Below are positions 49,845 to 57,487 of a DNA stretch of 64,000 bases, piece by piece. A program made the translations under genes and the position numbers. The notes beneath the pieces were generated by a model. The model saw only the letters and a list, made by a program, of their open reading frames with translations. It was not told the origin of the DNA and ran no database searches. How positions within the stretch are numbered: the stretch's first letter is position 1; each line of letters begins with the position of its first letter. Source of the stretch: Giesbergeria anulus (GTDB taxonomy: Bacteria; Pseudomonadota; Gammaproteobacteria; Burkholderiales; Burkholderiaceae_C); the NCBI RefSeq assembly GCF_900111115.1, contig NZ_FOGD01000006.1, forward strand, positions 96,897 through 160,896, read 5' to 3'.

Positions 49845-50150
49845 TCAATGCACGATCACCGGGTTTTGTGCAAGGCCTGTGTAACGGTCTAGGGCTTCTT
49901 CTACTTCTTCTTGGGTGGGGGTATTGCGCTGCCAAGCCAAAATTTGCTGCTGAAACATCTCAGCCCAAGAGCCGTCTAGATAGACCTCTTTGCCTGAGCG
50001 TTTGTCTACAATCTCAAAACCATGCCGCGCCAGCCGGGGCACAGGGGCAGCACCGCTATCCACAGCAGTGCCGGGCAGGACGGCAGGCTCCACAGCGTCG
50101 GCCAGCATATGAACCACCACAAAGGATTCTGAGTCGTAGAGCATCTGCAT
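49845..50150 (-). CDS. DUF3567 family protein
   Basis: This 101-residue protein of the DUF3567 family is found almost only in Burkholderiales and has no known function. It starts MQMLYDSESFVVVHML and has HGFEIVDKRSGKEVYLDG and WAEMFQQQILAW, the recognisable family core. Compared with relatives it carries an insert (PAVLPGTAVDSGAAPVP). GGAGAA precedes the ATG at 50150; an internal ATG two codons later is possible. It lies 16 bases before DUF445 in the same direction. Confidence 0.88.
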   Translation of the reverse strand: MQMLYDSESFVVVHMLADAVEPAVLPGTAVDSGAAPVPRLARHGFEIVDKRSGKEVYLDGSWAEMFQQQILAWQRNTPTQEEVEEALDRYTGLAQNPVIVH

Positions 50151-50214
50151 GGCGTTCTCCGGGTCGGTAGGGGGCATATTCTTACTATCTCAGATTAGTG
50201 CAGCGGCGTACAGT

Positions 50215-51462
50215 TCAAGGGTTTTTTGACGCAAGCTCGGCAGCTTGTGCTGGATAGCGGCCACTCAGGCGCAAGTCCACAAAATCGCCGTTGTTTTGCG
50301 TGAGTTGGATGCGTGCTGGCAAGTAGCCTAGGCTGGGTGCCAGCCATAACTCAGAGCGCTGCTCATTGTCATTTGCGTCTTGGGGCAGGCGTTGCAGTTT
50401 AAGGGCAGGCAAGCTGCCTACAGGCAAATCTAACGTTTCAGAGCCTTCAATACGAAAAGCCCAAGGGCTAGCGCTGCGCCCGCCTGCCGTGGCAATCTGA
50501 ATACGGGTGCCGGTGGTGTAGCGCTCTGGGTTTGCAGCCAGCAAGGCCCCCAACTGGATAAAAATACTCAGCCGGTCTTGTGTGCCGGGCAGCAGCGGGG
50601 CCTGCGGGTTATCACCATTAAAGTGGATCAAGCCCTGAGCGTAGTCAAACTGGGCCGTTTGTTCACCGCGCGACCGGTCACTAAAGTGCAGTGGGCGCAA
50701 GCCGTGAGCGGCAATGTCACCCCGGCTGGTTTGCGTGCGTGAACCCAAAAACAAAACTTTGATTTCTTGCCGTGCTTGGTAATGCGCGCCATCATGCAGC
50801 CAGAGCAGTTCAGCGTTGGCACGGTAATGGAACTTTTTTGCTTGCCCCACCACCTCAAACTCCAACCGCTGCGGCGGCGGAATATGCACAGGGGGCGCAC
50901 TGGCTGAGTGGCTGCCCGCAGTCTCACGGCTGCTGTGCTGGCGTGGACGGGTAGCCACATCCGCGAGCACGATGCCCTGCCCCGACAGGACAGCCACAGC
51001 CCGTACAGGTTCAGGCTGTGCCACAGGGCTAACCACCACCCCGGCAGCAGCATCCGATCCCGGTGTAGAAAGAGGAAAATCCAACGGGATAGCCGGTTCT
51101 GCGGCCAAAGAAAGCCCAATCTCGGTTTTAGGCGTATCCACTACAGTGGTGGCAGGAAAAGCGCGACCTTCAGATGCTGACGGCGCGGGGGCATCAGGGG
51201 GGCGTGGTGGGGCCAAATGCCCCTTGCGCTGCGGTGGTGCCGCCACTGGCACCGCAGCAGCAACTGGTGCAGGGGCTTTTGCTGCGGGCGCAGGGGCCGC
51301 CACAGTACGGGTGTTAAACACCAACACCGGCGCTGCCGCCTTGGTATCGGCAGCCAAGGGCATGGCCTGCAACACCAAGGCGTGGGCGAGCAGCACAGCC
51401 ACCGTGATCCACAACACCGGGTGGCGCAGCACAGAGGGGCGCAACATGCTCCAAACAGTCAT
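50215..51462 (-). CDS. DUF3108 domain protein with TonB-like N-terminus
   Basis: The 415-residue product has an N-terminal membrane helix (about residues 15-38), then a long Ala/Pro/Val-rich linker (about 40-190) and a C-terminal DUF3108 domain (about 200-410) containing FHYRANAELLWLHDG and LRPLHFSDRSRGE. The layout, membrane anchor plus proline-rich spacer plus periplasmic domain, recalls TonB-type proteins. Function is unknown. The ATG at 51462 overlaps the stop of the IclR gene (ATGA), an unusual coupling of a regulator and an envelope protein. An alternative start is ATG 51447. Confidence 0.8.
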   Translation of the reverse strand: MTVWSMLRPSVLRHPVLWITVAVLLAHALVLQAMPLAADTKAAAPVLVFNTRTVAAPAPAAKAPAPVAAAVPVAAPPQRKGHLAPPRPPDAPAPSASEGRAFPATTVVDTPKTEIGLSLAAEPAIPLDFPLSTPGSDAAAGVVVSPVAQPEPVRAVAVLSGQGIVLADVATRPRQHSSRETAGSHSASAPPVHIPPPQRLEFEVVGQAKKFHYRANAELLWLHDGAHYQARQEIKVLFLGSRTQTSRGDIAAHGLRPLHFSDRSRGEQTAQFDYAQGLIHFNGDNPQAPLLPGTQDRLSIFIQLGALLAANPERYTTGTRIQIATAGGRSASPWAFRIEGSETLDLPVGSLPALKLQRLPQDANDNEQRSELWLAPSLGYLPARIQLTQNNGDFVDLRLSGRYPAQAAELASKNP

Positions 51463-52244
51463 AGTTTGCCGCGATAACCTAAATCATAGGACAAGCGCAC
51501 CGCTGCCGCACGCAAGGGAGCCTCAATAGCACCACCCCAAGCCGGATCAAAAGTGGCAATGGAGCCAAGCGTGGTCATGCCCAGCACCAAATGGCCGCTG
51601 GCATCCAACACCGGCGCACAAAAGGCCCCAATGCTGGGCAGCAGGGTATCGACCACGCGGGCGCTACCACGTTCACGCACTTCCTGCCACAACGCCTGCA
51701 CGGCCTGCACACTGGTGGGAACATCGGGGTGGCGTGTTTTGCTTGCTTGGGCCAGTTCGGCATGGAGCAAAGGGGCTACCACTTCAGCGGGCATATAGGC
51801 AGCAAAGCAACGCCCGGTGGCCGAAGACAGCAGCGGCATCACATCGCCCAAGCGCAAATTGGCCACCACTGCCTGTGGCGATGGCTCCCAATGCACAATG
51901 GTGGGGCCGTGGTTGCCCCAAACTGCCAGCGCCAGCGTATGCTGTAACTCTTGCATCAGCGCGGGCAGGCGCTCGCGGGCCAAACGCACGGCATCCAACC
52001 GTGACAACGCAGCCAGCCCCAAGCGCAGCGCAGCGGGGCCAAGGTCGTAATGGGCCGAGCGGCTATCTTGCACCACCAACCCCAACCGCTGAAAACTCAC
52101 CAAATAACGGTGTGCTTTGGCGGCACTCATCTTGGCAGCTGCGGCCAGTTCTTTGAGCATCAAGGGGCCAAGAGAATGGGTCAGTGCCTCTAGCAGGGCA
52201 AAACCCACCTCAACCGATTGGATGCCAGCGCGTTCCTTGTCCAT
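51459..52244 (-). CDS. IclR family transcriptional regulator
   Basis: The 261-residue product has the N-terminal winged helix (SVEVGFALLEALTHSLGPLMLKELA, then MSAAKAHRYLVSFQRLGLV) and a C-terminal ligand-binding domain with LLSSATGRCFAAYMP and GAFCAPVLDASGHLVLGMTT, typical of IclR. It is divergent from the fumarylacetoacetase-like gene, with a palindrome between them, which suggests it controls that gene and the following receptor. It is coupled to the DUF3108 gene by a four-base overlap. Confidence 0.92.
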   Translation of the reverse strand: MDKERAGIQSVEVGFALLEALTHSLGPLMLKELAAAAKMSAAKAHRYLVSFQRLGLVVQDSRSAHYDLGPAALRLGLAALSRLDAVRLARERLPALMQELQHTLALAVWGNHGPTIVHWEPSPQAVVANLRLGDVMPLLSSATGRCFAAYMPAEVVAPLLHAELAQASKTRHPDVPTSVQAVQALWQEVRERGSARVVDTLLPSIGAFCAPVLDASGHLVLGMTTLGSIATFDPAWGGAIEAPLRAAAVRLSYDLGYRGKL

Positions 52245-52290
52245 GTGGAATAGAATTTTGATGTTTTGTTTAGTTAGATCAATTTACCCA

Positions 52291-52305
52291 AGCGTAATTT
52301 ACGCT
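52291..52305. promoter_or_regulatory. Palindromic candidate operator for the IclR regulator
   Basis: AGCGTAA-T-TTACGCT is a perfect 7-1-7 palindrome in the divergent region between the IclR gene and the fumarylacetoacetase-like gene, 38 bases before the latter's ATG. Size and position fit an autoregulated IclR operator. Confidence 0.55.
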
Positions 52306-52343
52306 CGTTTGCCCGTGATCCTGCGCACCAGAAAGCACCTGTC

Positions 52344-53360
52344 ATGAAGCTCGCCACCTACCGGGACGGCTCCCGCGACGGGCAATTGCTGGTGGTCTCC
52401 CGCGACTTGGGCTTAGCCCATTATGCGACGGGTATCGCCAGCCGTTTGCAGCAGGTGCTAGACGACTGGGATTTTCTCGCCCCCCAATTACACGCGCTGT
52501 ATGTGCAGCTCAATACCGGCAAAGCACCCCATGCTTTTGCGTTTGATCCACGCCAGTGCATGGCACCACTGCCAAGGGCATACCAGTGCGTACAGGCTAC
52601 GGCCTATCTGGCGGCACCAGAGCGTCAATACCAGCTGCGCCAGCAACCGCTACCAGCCTCTTTTTATACAGAGCCACAGCTTCATGATGGTAGCGGCGGC
52701 GCGGCTTTTTTGGGCCCTTGTGACGAGGTAGTGGTGCCCAGCGAGGCTATGGGCATTGACCTAGCAGCCGGGCTGGCCGCCATCACCGGTGATATACCCC
52801 GTGGCAGCACCCCAGCACAGGCCTTGGGCGCGATTCGTTTATTGATGCTCACGGGCGATGTGGTCTTGCGCCAGCTAGAGCAGGCCAATACAGCCGCAGG
52901 CCACCTGCACAGCCACCCGGCCACCGCATGCAGCCCGGTGGCCATCACCCCCGATGAACTAGGCCCAGCTTGGCAAGAGGGCCGGGTACACCTGACGCTG
53001 CAACTGGCCTGCAATGGCCGCAAGCTGGGCCTGTGCGATACCGGCCCCAGCATGCACTTTCACTTTGGCCAATTGCTGGCGCAGGGCTGCAAAACGCGTC
53101 CGTGGCAAGCTGGGGCCATACTGGGCAGTGGTGCTGTCAGCCATCCGGGAGCCAGCAACCCCCAAGGCCAAACCGATGATTGGCCCCAAGGCGCTTGCAG
53201 CATTGCCGATAAGCGGGCCATCGAAACCCTGCACCAAGGCCGCACACGCACGCCGTTTTTGCGTTACGGTGACACCGTACGCGCCGACATGAAGGGCAAA
53301 GACGGCCACAGCCTATTTGGCGCGTTAGAACTCACGATTGCCGCCCCACAAGAGACTTAG
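52344..53360 (+). CDS. Fumarylacetoacetate hydrolase family protein with altered metal site
   Basis: The 338-residue product follows the FAH family pattern: RAYQCVQATAYLAAPE, FLGPCDEVVVPSEAMGIDL, SPVAITPDELGPAWQEGRVHL, MHFHFGQLLAQGCKTR and SIADKRAIETL. Normally the segment after GID carries an E-x-E metal motif (as in GIDFEAEVAVVTGD), but here it reads GIDLAAGLAAITGD, so both glutamates are missing. The later aspartate (in MLTGDVVL) is retained. The fold should be kept, but hydrolase activity is doubtful or altered. It is the first gene after the divergent IclR operator and is followed by a Bug receptor. Confidence 0.88.
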   Translation: MKLATYRDGSRDGQLLVVSRDLGLAHYATGIASRLQQVLDDWDFLAPQLHALYVQLNTGKAPHAFAFDPRQCMAPLPRAYQCVQATAYLAAPERQYQLRQQPLPASFYTEPQLHDGSGGAAFLGPCDEVVVPSEAMGIDLAAGLAAITGDIPRGSTPAQALGAIRLLMLTGDVVLRQLEQANTAAGHLHSHPATACSPVAITPDELGPAWQEGRVHLTLQLACNGRKLGLCDTGPSMHFHFGQLLAQGCKTRPWQAGAILGSGAVSHPGASNPQGQTDDWPQGACSIADKRAIETLHQGRTRTPFLRYGDTVRADMKGKDGHSLFGALELTIAAPQET

Positions 53361-53431
53361 GGCAAAACCTGTGGCGCGGTGGGCTTTGCACACACCAGCA
53401 GCCATTCTTGGATCATTACAGGAGACAAAAA

Positions 53432-54409
53432 ATGCAACGTAGAACCTTATTGAGCGCTTTGGCCGCCACCGCAGCCAGCACCGCCACTCCTTGGGCGCAA
53501 GCCCAAGCTGATTTCCCTAACCAGCTCATCCGCTGGGTAGTGCCCTATCCTGCCGGTGGTGGCACTGATGTGCTGGCGCGCACCGTGGCCGAGGCCATGC
53601 GCCAAACCTTAGGCCAGCAAATCGTGGTGGACAACCGCCCCGGAGCCTCTACCAACATCGGTGCCCAAGCCGTCGCCACGGCCAAGGCCGATGGCTACAC
53701 CATCATGTCGGCAGACAACGCTGTGCTGGCCTTTAACGAGCACCTGTTTAGCAAGCTGCCATTCAGCCCAGAAAAAGATTTCACCTATGTCGGCGGCATC
53801 AGCCGTTTTCCGCTGGCCTTGGTGGTACACCCCTCGTTCGAAGCCAAAACCATGAAGGAGTTTTTGGACTACGTGCGCGCCAATCCGGGCAAAATCAACT
53901 ACGCCTCGCCGGGCAACGGTTCGCCCCACCATCTGGCGATGGAGATGTTCAAAAACCGCACCAAGACCTTCCTCACGCATATCCCCTACCGGGGCGCTGC
54001 ACCAGCACTGCAAGACGTGATGGCCGGGCAAGTGCCGTGCATGTTCCTTGATCTGGCTGCGGGGCTGCCGGTAATCCAATCGGGCAAAGTGCGTGCCTTG
54101 GCCATTGGCACCGCCAAACGGGTGCCTGCCCTGCCCGATTTGCCCACTTTGGCTGAGGTGGGGGTGCCCAATACTGAGGTGTTTGCCTTCCAAGGCATTC
54201 TTGGCCCTAAGGGGCTGCCTGCCAACGTCACGCAGCGCCTCAATGCCGATCTGAACAAGGCACTGGGCCATCCCGCTGTGGTCAAGCGGATGCAAGACTT
54301 TGGCATGGAGGCCTTGCCCGGCACGCCTGAGCAGTTCCGTACGCTGGCACGCGCCGAAGCCAAGCGCTGGGGCGAGATCATCAAGGCCGCTGGCGTCAAG
54401 CTCGATTGA
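53432..54409 (+). CDS. Bug/TctC-family solute receptor
   Basis: The 325-residue product has an N-terminal MQRRTLLSALAATAAST signal that could be Sec- or Tat-type (twin Arg), with cleavage near WAQAQA. Family motifs are LIRWVVPYPAGGGTDVLARTVAEA, DNRPGASTNIGAQAVA and NYASPGNGSPHHLAME. AGGAGA precedes the ATG at 53432. It lies 71 bases downstream of the fumarylacetoacetase-like gene, so it may bind a related carboxylate or its precursor. No membrane subunits are nearby. Confidence 0.92.
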   Translation: MQRRTLLSALAATAASTATPWAQAQADFPNQLIRWVVPYPAGGGTDVLARTVAEAMRQTLGQQIVVDNRPGASTNIGAQAVATAKADGYTIMSADNAVLAFNEHLFSKLPFSPEKDFTYVGGISRFPLALVVHPSFEAKTMKEFLDYVRANPGKINYASPGNGSPHHLAMEMFKNRTKTFLTHIPYRGAAPALQDVMAGQVPCMFLDLAAGLPVIQSGKVRALAIGTAKRVPALPDLPTLAEVGVPNTEVFAFQGILGPKGLPANVTQRLNADLNKALGHPAVVKRMQDFGMEALPGTPEQFRTLARAEAKRWGEIIKAAGVKLD

Positions 54410-54453
54410 GCCGCTAGGCTGGCTGAGGCAGTAGCGCTGTCTCGGCCTTGTAT

Positions 54454-54495
54454 CGGTAATACCGCAGAAAAGTATCGTTTAAAGATACTTTCTGC
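54454..54495. other. Two adjacent palindromes between the receptor and the four-gene envelope cluster
   Basis: CGGTA-A-TACCG (54454-54464) is a perfect palindrome. It touches a longer inverted repeat, GCAGAAAAGTATC (54464-54476) and GATACTTTCTGC (54484-54495), with one unpaired A and loop GTTTAAA. No T-run follows the second arm. It may be a terminator of the receptor gene or operators controlling the next cluster. Confidence 0.5.
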
Positions 54496-54587
54496 GCAGC
54501 AGATCAATACCACTCCACAAATTGATCGACGCTGGCCGCACAAAGCGGCACTATCACGCCATGTTCAACCCCTTCGCGGAGACCAGC

Positions 54588-55073
54588 ATGGCCCCCTCTC
54601 CCCTCCCTTCTGTGCAACGTGATTCCCGTGCCTGGCAATTGCAGGTCTGGATTTCGTTCGGCATTGCCGTTTTTCTGTGTGCCGTGGGCTTGGCTTGGCT
54701 GCCGGGCGAGCCGCTGGAGCAAGCTTTTATGGTGATGGGCTATGTGTTTTGCCTCACCGCCGTGTTTGGCCTGTCTAAATTTGTCCGCGACAACGAAGGC
54801 AGCCGCCAAGGCAGTGCCGGAGACACACCCTTGTGGCGCTTTGTCGTCTGGGGCGGCTTTGCCGTAGCTATGCTGCTCACTGGCTGGGGCTTACTGGGCA
54901 TGAACATCAACGATACCTACAAAGCCTTTTTGGGTGTGAGCTGGCTCTACCTCATCACCACCGCCTTCACGCTGGCCAAGATGCTACGCGACCAACACGA
55001 GGCCAATCTGCGTGAAGCCCGCCTGCAAGGCCGCCGCGATGCCGCCGCCATCAACATCACGCCGCTCGATTGA
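54588..55073 (+). CDS. YiaA/YiaB-type inner membrane protein
   Basis: The 161-residue product has two copies of the two-helix YiaA/B domain: LQVWISFGIAVFLCAVGLAW with MVMGYVFCLTAVFGLSKFVRDN (about 23-78), and FVVWGGFAVAMLLTGWGLLG with GVSWLYLITTAFTLAKMLRD (about 93-146), giving four membrane helices. Function of the family is unknown. The ATG at 54588 is preferred since GGAG lies six bases upstream; an earlier ATG at 54561 has no ribosome site. It is the first of four closely spaced plus-strand genes. Confidence 0.88.
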   Translation: MAPSPLPSVQRDSRAWQLQVWISFGIAVFLCAVGLAWLPGEPLEQAFMVMGYVFCLTAVFGLSKFVRDNEGSRQGSAGDTPLWRFVVWGGFAVAMLLTGWGLLGMNINDTYKAFLGVSWLYLITTAFTLAKMLRDQHEANLREARLQGRRDAAAINITPLD

Positions 55074-55112
55074 GTGCCCTGCATCCCTTTTCATCCCCTA
55101 CAGGAGTTGTTC

Positions 55113-55586
55113 ATGATGCCCACAGCCTCTCTTTTGCGTCCTCTGTTGGCCCGCTGCCTGCTGGCCGCCAGCTTCTGCGGCCTACTGTGGACGGCCAGCC
55201 CGGCCCAAGCACAGAGTGAAGCCTCGGTGGCCCTGTCGCTGTTGCCACTGGCCTCGGTGGTTGGCACCGCCTCTGCGGGTGTCGCACTGGCCGAAGCCTC
55301 GGTGGTGCTGCCAGCAGCGCTCTCAATCGCTGGTGCCATTCTCACCATCCAAGCGGTGCAAGCCTCCGCCGTGGGCACGGTATACATCCTAGAACGTGCA
55401 TCCGACGGCGCACGGGTCAGTATTGAAGTCAGCGCGCGGGCAGGAACGGCCTCCGCCCATACCGTAGGAGAGGCGGTGGCCTGTAGCGTAATTGGCACCG
55501 GGGTCATCCTCTCGGTGGCGGGCGAGGTGTTGGCCTTTATACCGAACGCCATCGGCAAGGCCCTGCTCTACAACGAGCCGTTATAA
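55113..55586 (+). CDS. Small secreted Ala/Val-rich protein of unknown function
   Basis: The 157-residue product has a signal peptide (MMPTASLLRPLLARCLLAAS..., cleavage near AQAQ at about residue 34) and a mature part rich in Ala, Val, Ser and Gly with three hydrophobic stretches, for example VALSLLPLASVVGTAS and ACSVIGTGVILSVAG, and one charged central region (YILERASDGARVSIEVSARAG). I do not recognise the family with confidence; a resemblance to STM0539-like proteins is recalled but not verified. AGGAG lies six bases before the ATG at 55113. It sits between the YiaA/B and DUF2145 genes, which suggests an envelope role. Confidence 0.75.
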   Translation: MMPTASLLRPLLARCLLAASFCGLLWTASPAQAQSEASVALSLLPLASVVGTASAGVALAEASVVLPAALSIAGAILTIQAVQASAVGTVYILERASDGARVSIEVSARAGTASAHTVGEAVACSVIGTGVILSVAGEVLAFIPNAIGKALLYNEPL

Positions 55587-55600
55587 GGATTGATGCTGCC

Positions 55601-56407
55601 ATGCCTCTATATCGGAGCAGCCTCCTCGCCATGCTGGTACTGGCCGCCACCTCCCAAGCCTATGCGGGGCACCCCTGCAAACCCGCCCAGCCCCCCAGCG
55701 CACAAACCATTACGCGCAGCATGGCGTTGGCACAACGCACTGCACTGGCGCTGGAGGCAGAACATACGCGCAATGGCACCCAAGTGGTGCTGCTAGGGCG
55801 GGCCGGGCAAGATCTAACCGCCTATGGCCTGCGCTATTCCCATCTGGGCTGGGCCTACCGCAGCCCTGTGGGGGCTTGGCGGGTGGTTCACAAACTCAAC
55901 CGTTGCGGCACCGCCGTGGGCACCCTGTACCGCCAAGGGATAGGTGAGTTTTTCTTGGATGATCTTTGGCGCTATGAGGCCGTTTGGGCCATACCCACAC
56001 CGGCGGTACAGCAAGCCCTGCACACCCTGCTGCAAGACAATGGCCGTGCCACGCTGATGCAACACCAGCCCTATAGCCTCGTCAGCTACGTCTGGGGGCA
56101 GCGTTACCAGCAATCTAACCAATGGGCTATCGAGACACTGGCTGCCGCGATGGAACCACACAGCATCCGCACCCGCGATCAGGCCCAAGCATGGTTACAG
56201 TTCAAAGGCTACACCCCCAGCACCTTGCACATTGGAGCTTGGCGGCGCATGGGCGCACGCGCCGCCTCAGCCCATATCGCCTTTGACGACCACCCCTCGC
56301 GCCAGCGGCTGGCCGGACGCATCGAGACCGTCACTGCCGACTCCGTGCTCGCTTGGCTACAGCGGGCCCAGCTGGCCCAAGCCCCAGTGGCATTGGCCGA
56401 AAAATAA
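55601..56407 (+). CDS. DUF2145 family periplasmic protein
   Basis: The 268-residue product has a signal peptide ending near SQAYA and a mature domain that matches the DUF2145 pattern as I recall it: LLGRAGQDLTAYGLRYSHLGWAYR, WRVVHKLNRCGTAVGTLYRQG and YQQSNQWAIETLA. Two cysteines (C27 and the one in LNRCGTA) could form a disulphide. Function is unknown; the invariant SH/H pattern could be enzymatic, but no catalytic role is established. It starts 14 bases after the preceding gene and is followed by the zinc-ribbon membrane protein 20 bases downstream. Confidence 0.82.
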   Translation: MPLYRSSLLAMLVLAATSQAYAGHPCKPAQPPSAQTITRSMALAQRTALALEAEHTRNGTQVVLLGRAGQDLTAYGLRYSHLGWAYRSPVGAWRVVHKLNRCGTAVGTLYRQGIGEFFLDDLWRYEAVWAIPTPAVQQALHTLLQDNGRATLMQHQPYSLVSYVWGQRYQQSNQWAIETLAAAMEPHSIRTRDQAQAWLQFKGYTPSTLHIGAWRRMGARAASAHIAFDDHPSRQRLAGRIETVTADSVLAWLQRAQLAQAPVALAEK

Positions 56408-56427
56408 ACCGACAAAGGAAACACACC

Positions 56428-57465
56428 ATGCTCAAAGCACTGCGCCTTTCTGAAAAATGGTTCCGCAGGGGCCTGTGGCTGGTCTCACTGGTGTTTGCCA
56501 GCTTCCTGATTGGGCTGGGGGGCACCGTGGTGGGCGATTTGCCCAAGGTAGAAACCCCGCTGCAACTCGATGATTTCTTAGACAAAGAGGCCGCCAAGGC
56601 CCTGCGCGGCCAAGTAGAGGCAGCACAACAAGCCGAGCAAGAGGCGCAAAGCGCCTTGGAGCAGGCACAGTTACAACACCATAAGGCCCGTGGCGAGGTA
56701 CAAACCACCCGCGAGAGCTTGCAACACTGGCTAGCCACACGCAGCGTGACACAGCAAGCCGCGCACGACCCCGAAGTGCTGATACGCACCCAAGCCCTTG
56801 ACCTGCTCAAACAAACCGAACGCCAAGCGCAACGGGCCGTAGAAGCGCAACAACAGGCCGCGCTGGATGCTCGCCAAGCCGCCGCCGCAGCGCGGCAACA
56901 ATTGCACACCCTAGAAACCGAAGGCTACACACAACTCAACGCCCAGCGGCGCAAGGTGGAATTGCGCGTCTTTCTCTACCGACTGGCCCTCACCCTGCCC
57001 CTGTTGGCGCTAGCGGGCTGGCTGTTTGTACGCAAACGCCAAAGCACCTACTGGCCGTTTGTCTGGGGCTTTATCTTCTTTGCCCTGTTTGCCTTTTTTG
57101 TCGAACTGGTGCCCTACATGCCCAGCTACGGTGGTTACGTGCGTTATGTGGTCGGCATTGCCATCACCGTGCTGGTGGGGCGCTGTGCCATCGTGGCTCT
57201 CAACCGCTATCTGGAGCAACAAAAGCTGGCCGAAGCCCAGCCCGAAGCCCAACGCCGCGAAGAACTCAGTTACGACGTTGCCCTAACCCGGCTGGCCAAA
57301 GGCATCTGCCCCGGCTGCGAACGTGCGGTTGACCTCAAAGACGGTCAGATCGACTTTTGCCCCCACTGCGGCATTGGCTTATTTGACCACTGCGGGCAGT
57401 GCAGCACCCGCAAGAGTGCCTTTGCCCGGTTTTGCCACGCCTGTGGCACCGCTGCCCGACCCTAA
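56428..57465 (+). CDS. Coiled-coil membrane protein with C-terminal zinc ribbons
   Basis: The 345-residue product has an N-terminal membrane helix (about 16-35), a long Gln/Ala/Glu-rich coiled coil (about 50-165), three further hydrophobic segments (about 178-260) and a C-terminal cytoplasmic region with two zinc-ribbon-like pairs: CPGCERAVDLKDG with FCPHCG, and CGQCS with FCHACG. The coiled coil would lie in the periplasm if the first helix is a signal anchor. AAAGGAA precedes the ATG at 56428. No known function is recognised. It ends the four-gene cluster and converges on a chemoreceptor gene. Confidence 0.85.
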   Translation: MLKALRLSEKWFRRGLWLVSLVFASFLIGLGGTVVGDLPKVETPLQLDDFLDKEAAKALRGQVEAAQQAEQEAQSALEQAQLQHHKARGEVQTTRESLQHWLATRSVTQQAAHDPEVLIRTQALDLLKQTERQAQRAVEAQQQAALDARQAAAAARQQLHTLETEGYTQLNAQRRKVELRVFLYRLALTLPLLALAGWLFVRKRQSTYWPFVWGFIFFALFAFFVELVPYMPSYGGYVRYVVGIAITVLVGRCAIVALNRYLEQQKLAEAQPEAQRREELSYDVALTRLAKGICPGCERAVDLKDGQIDFCPHCGIGLFDHCGQCSTRKSAFARFCHACGTAARP

Positions 57466-57487
57466 GCCGGGCAGCAGTGCGCAAGGC

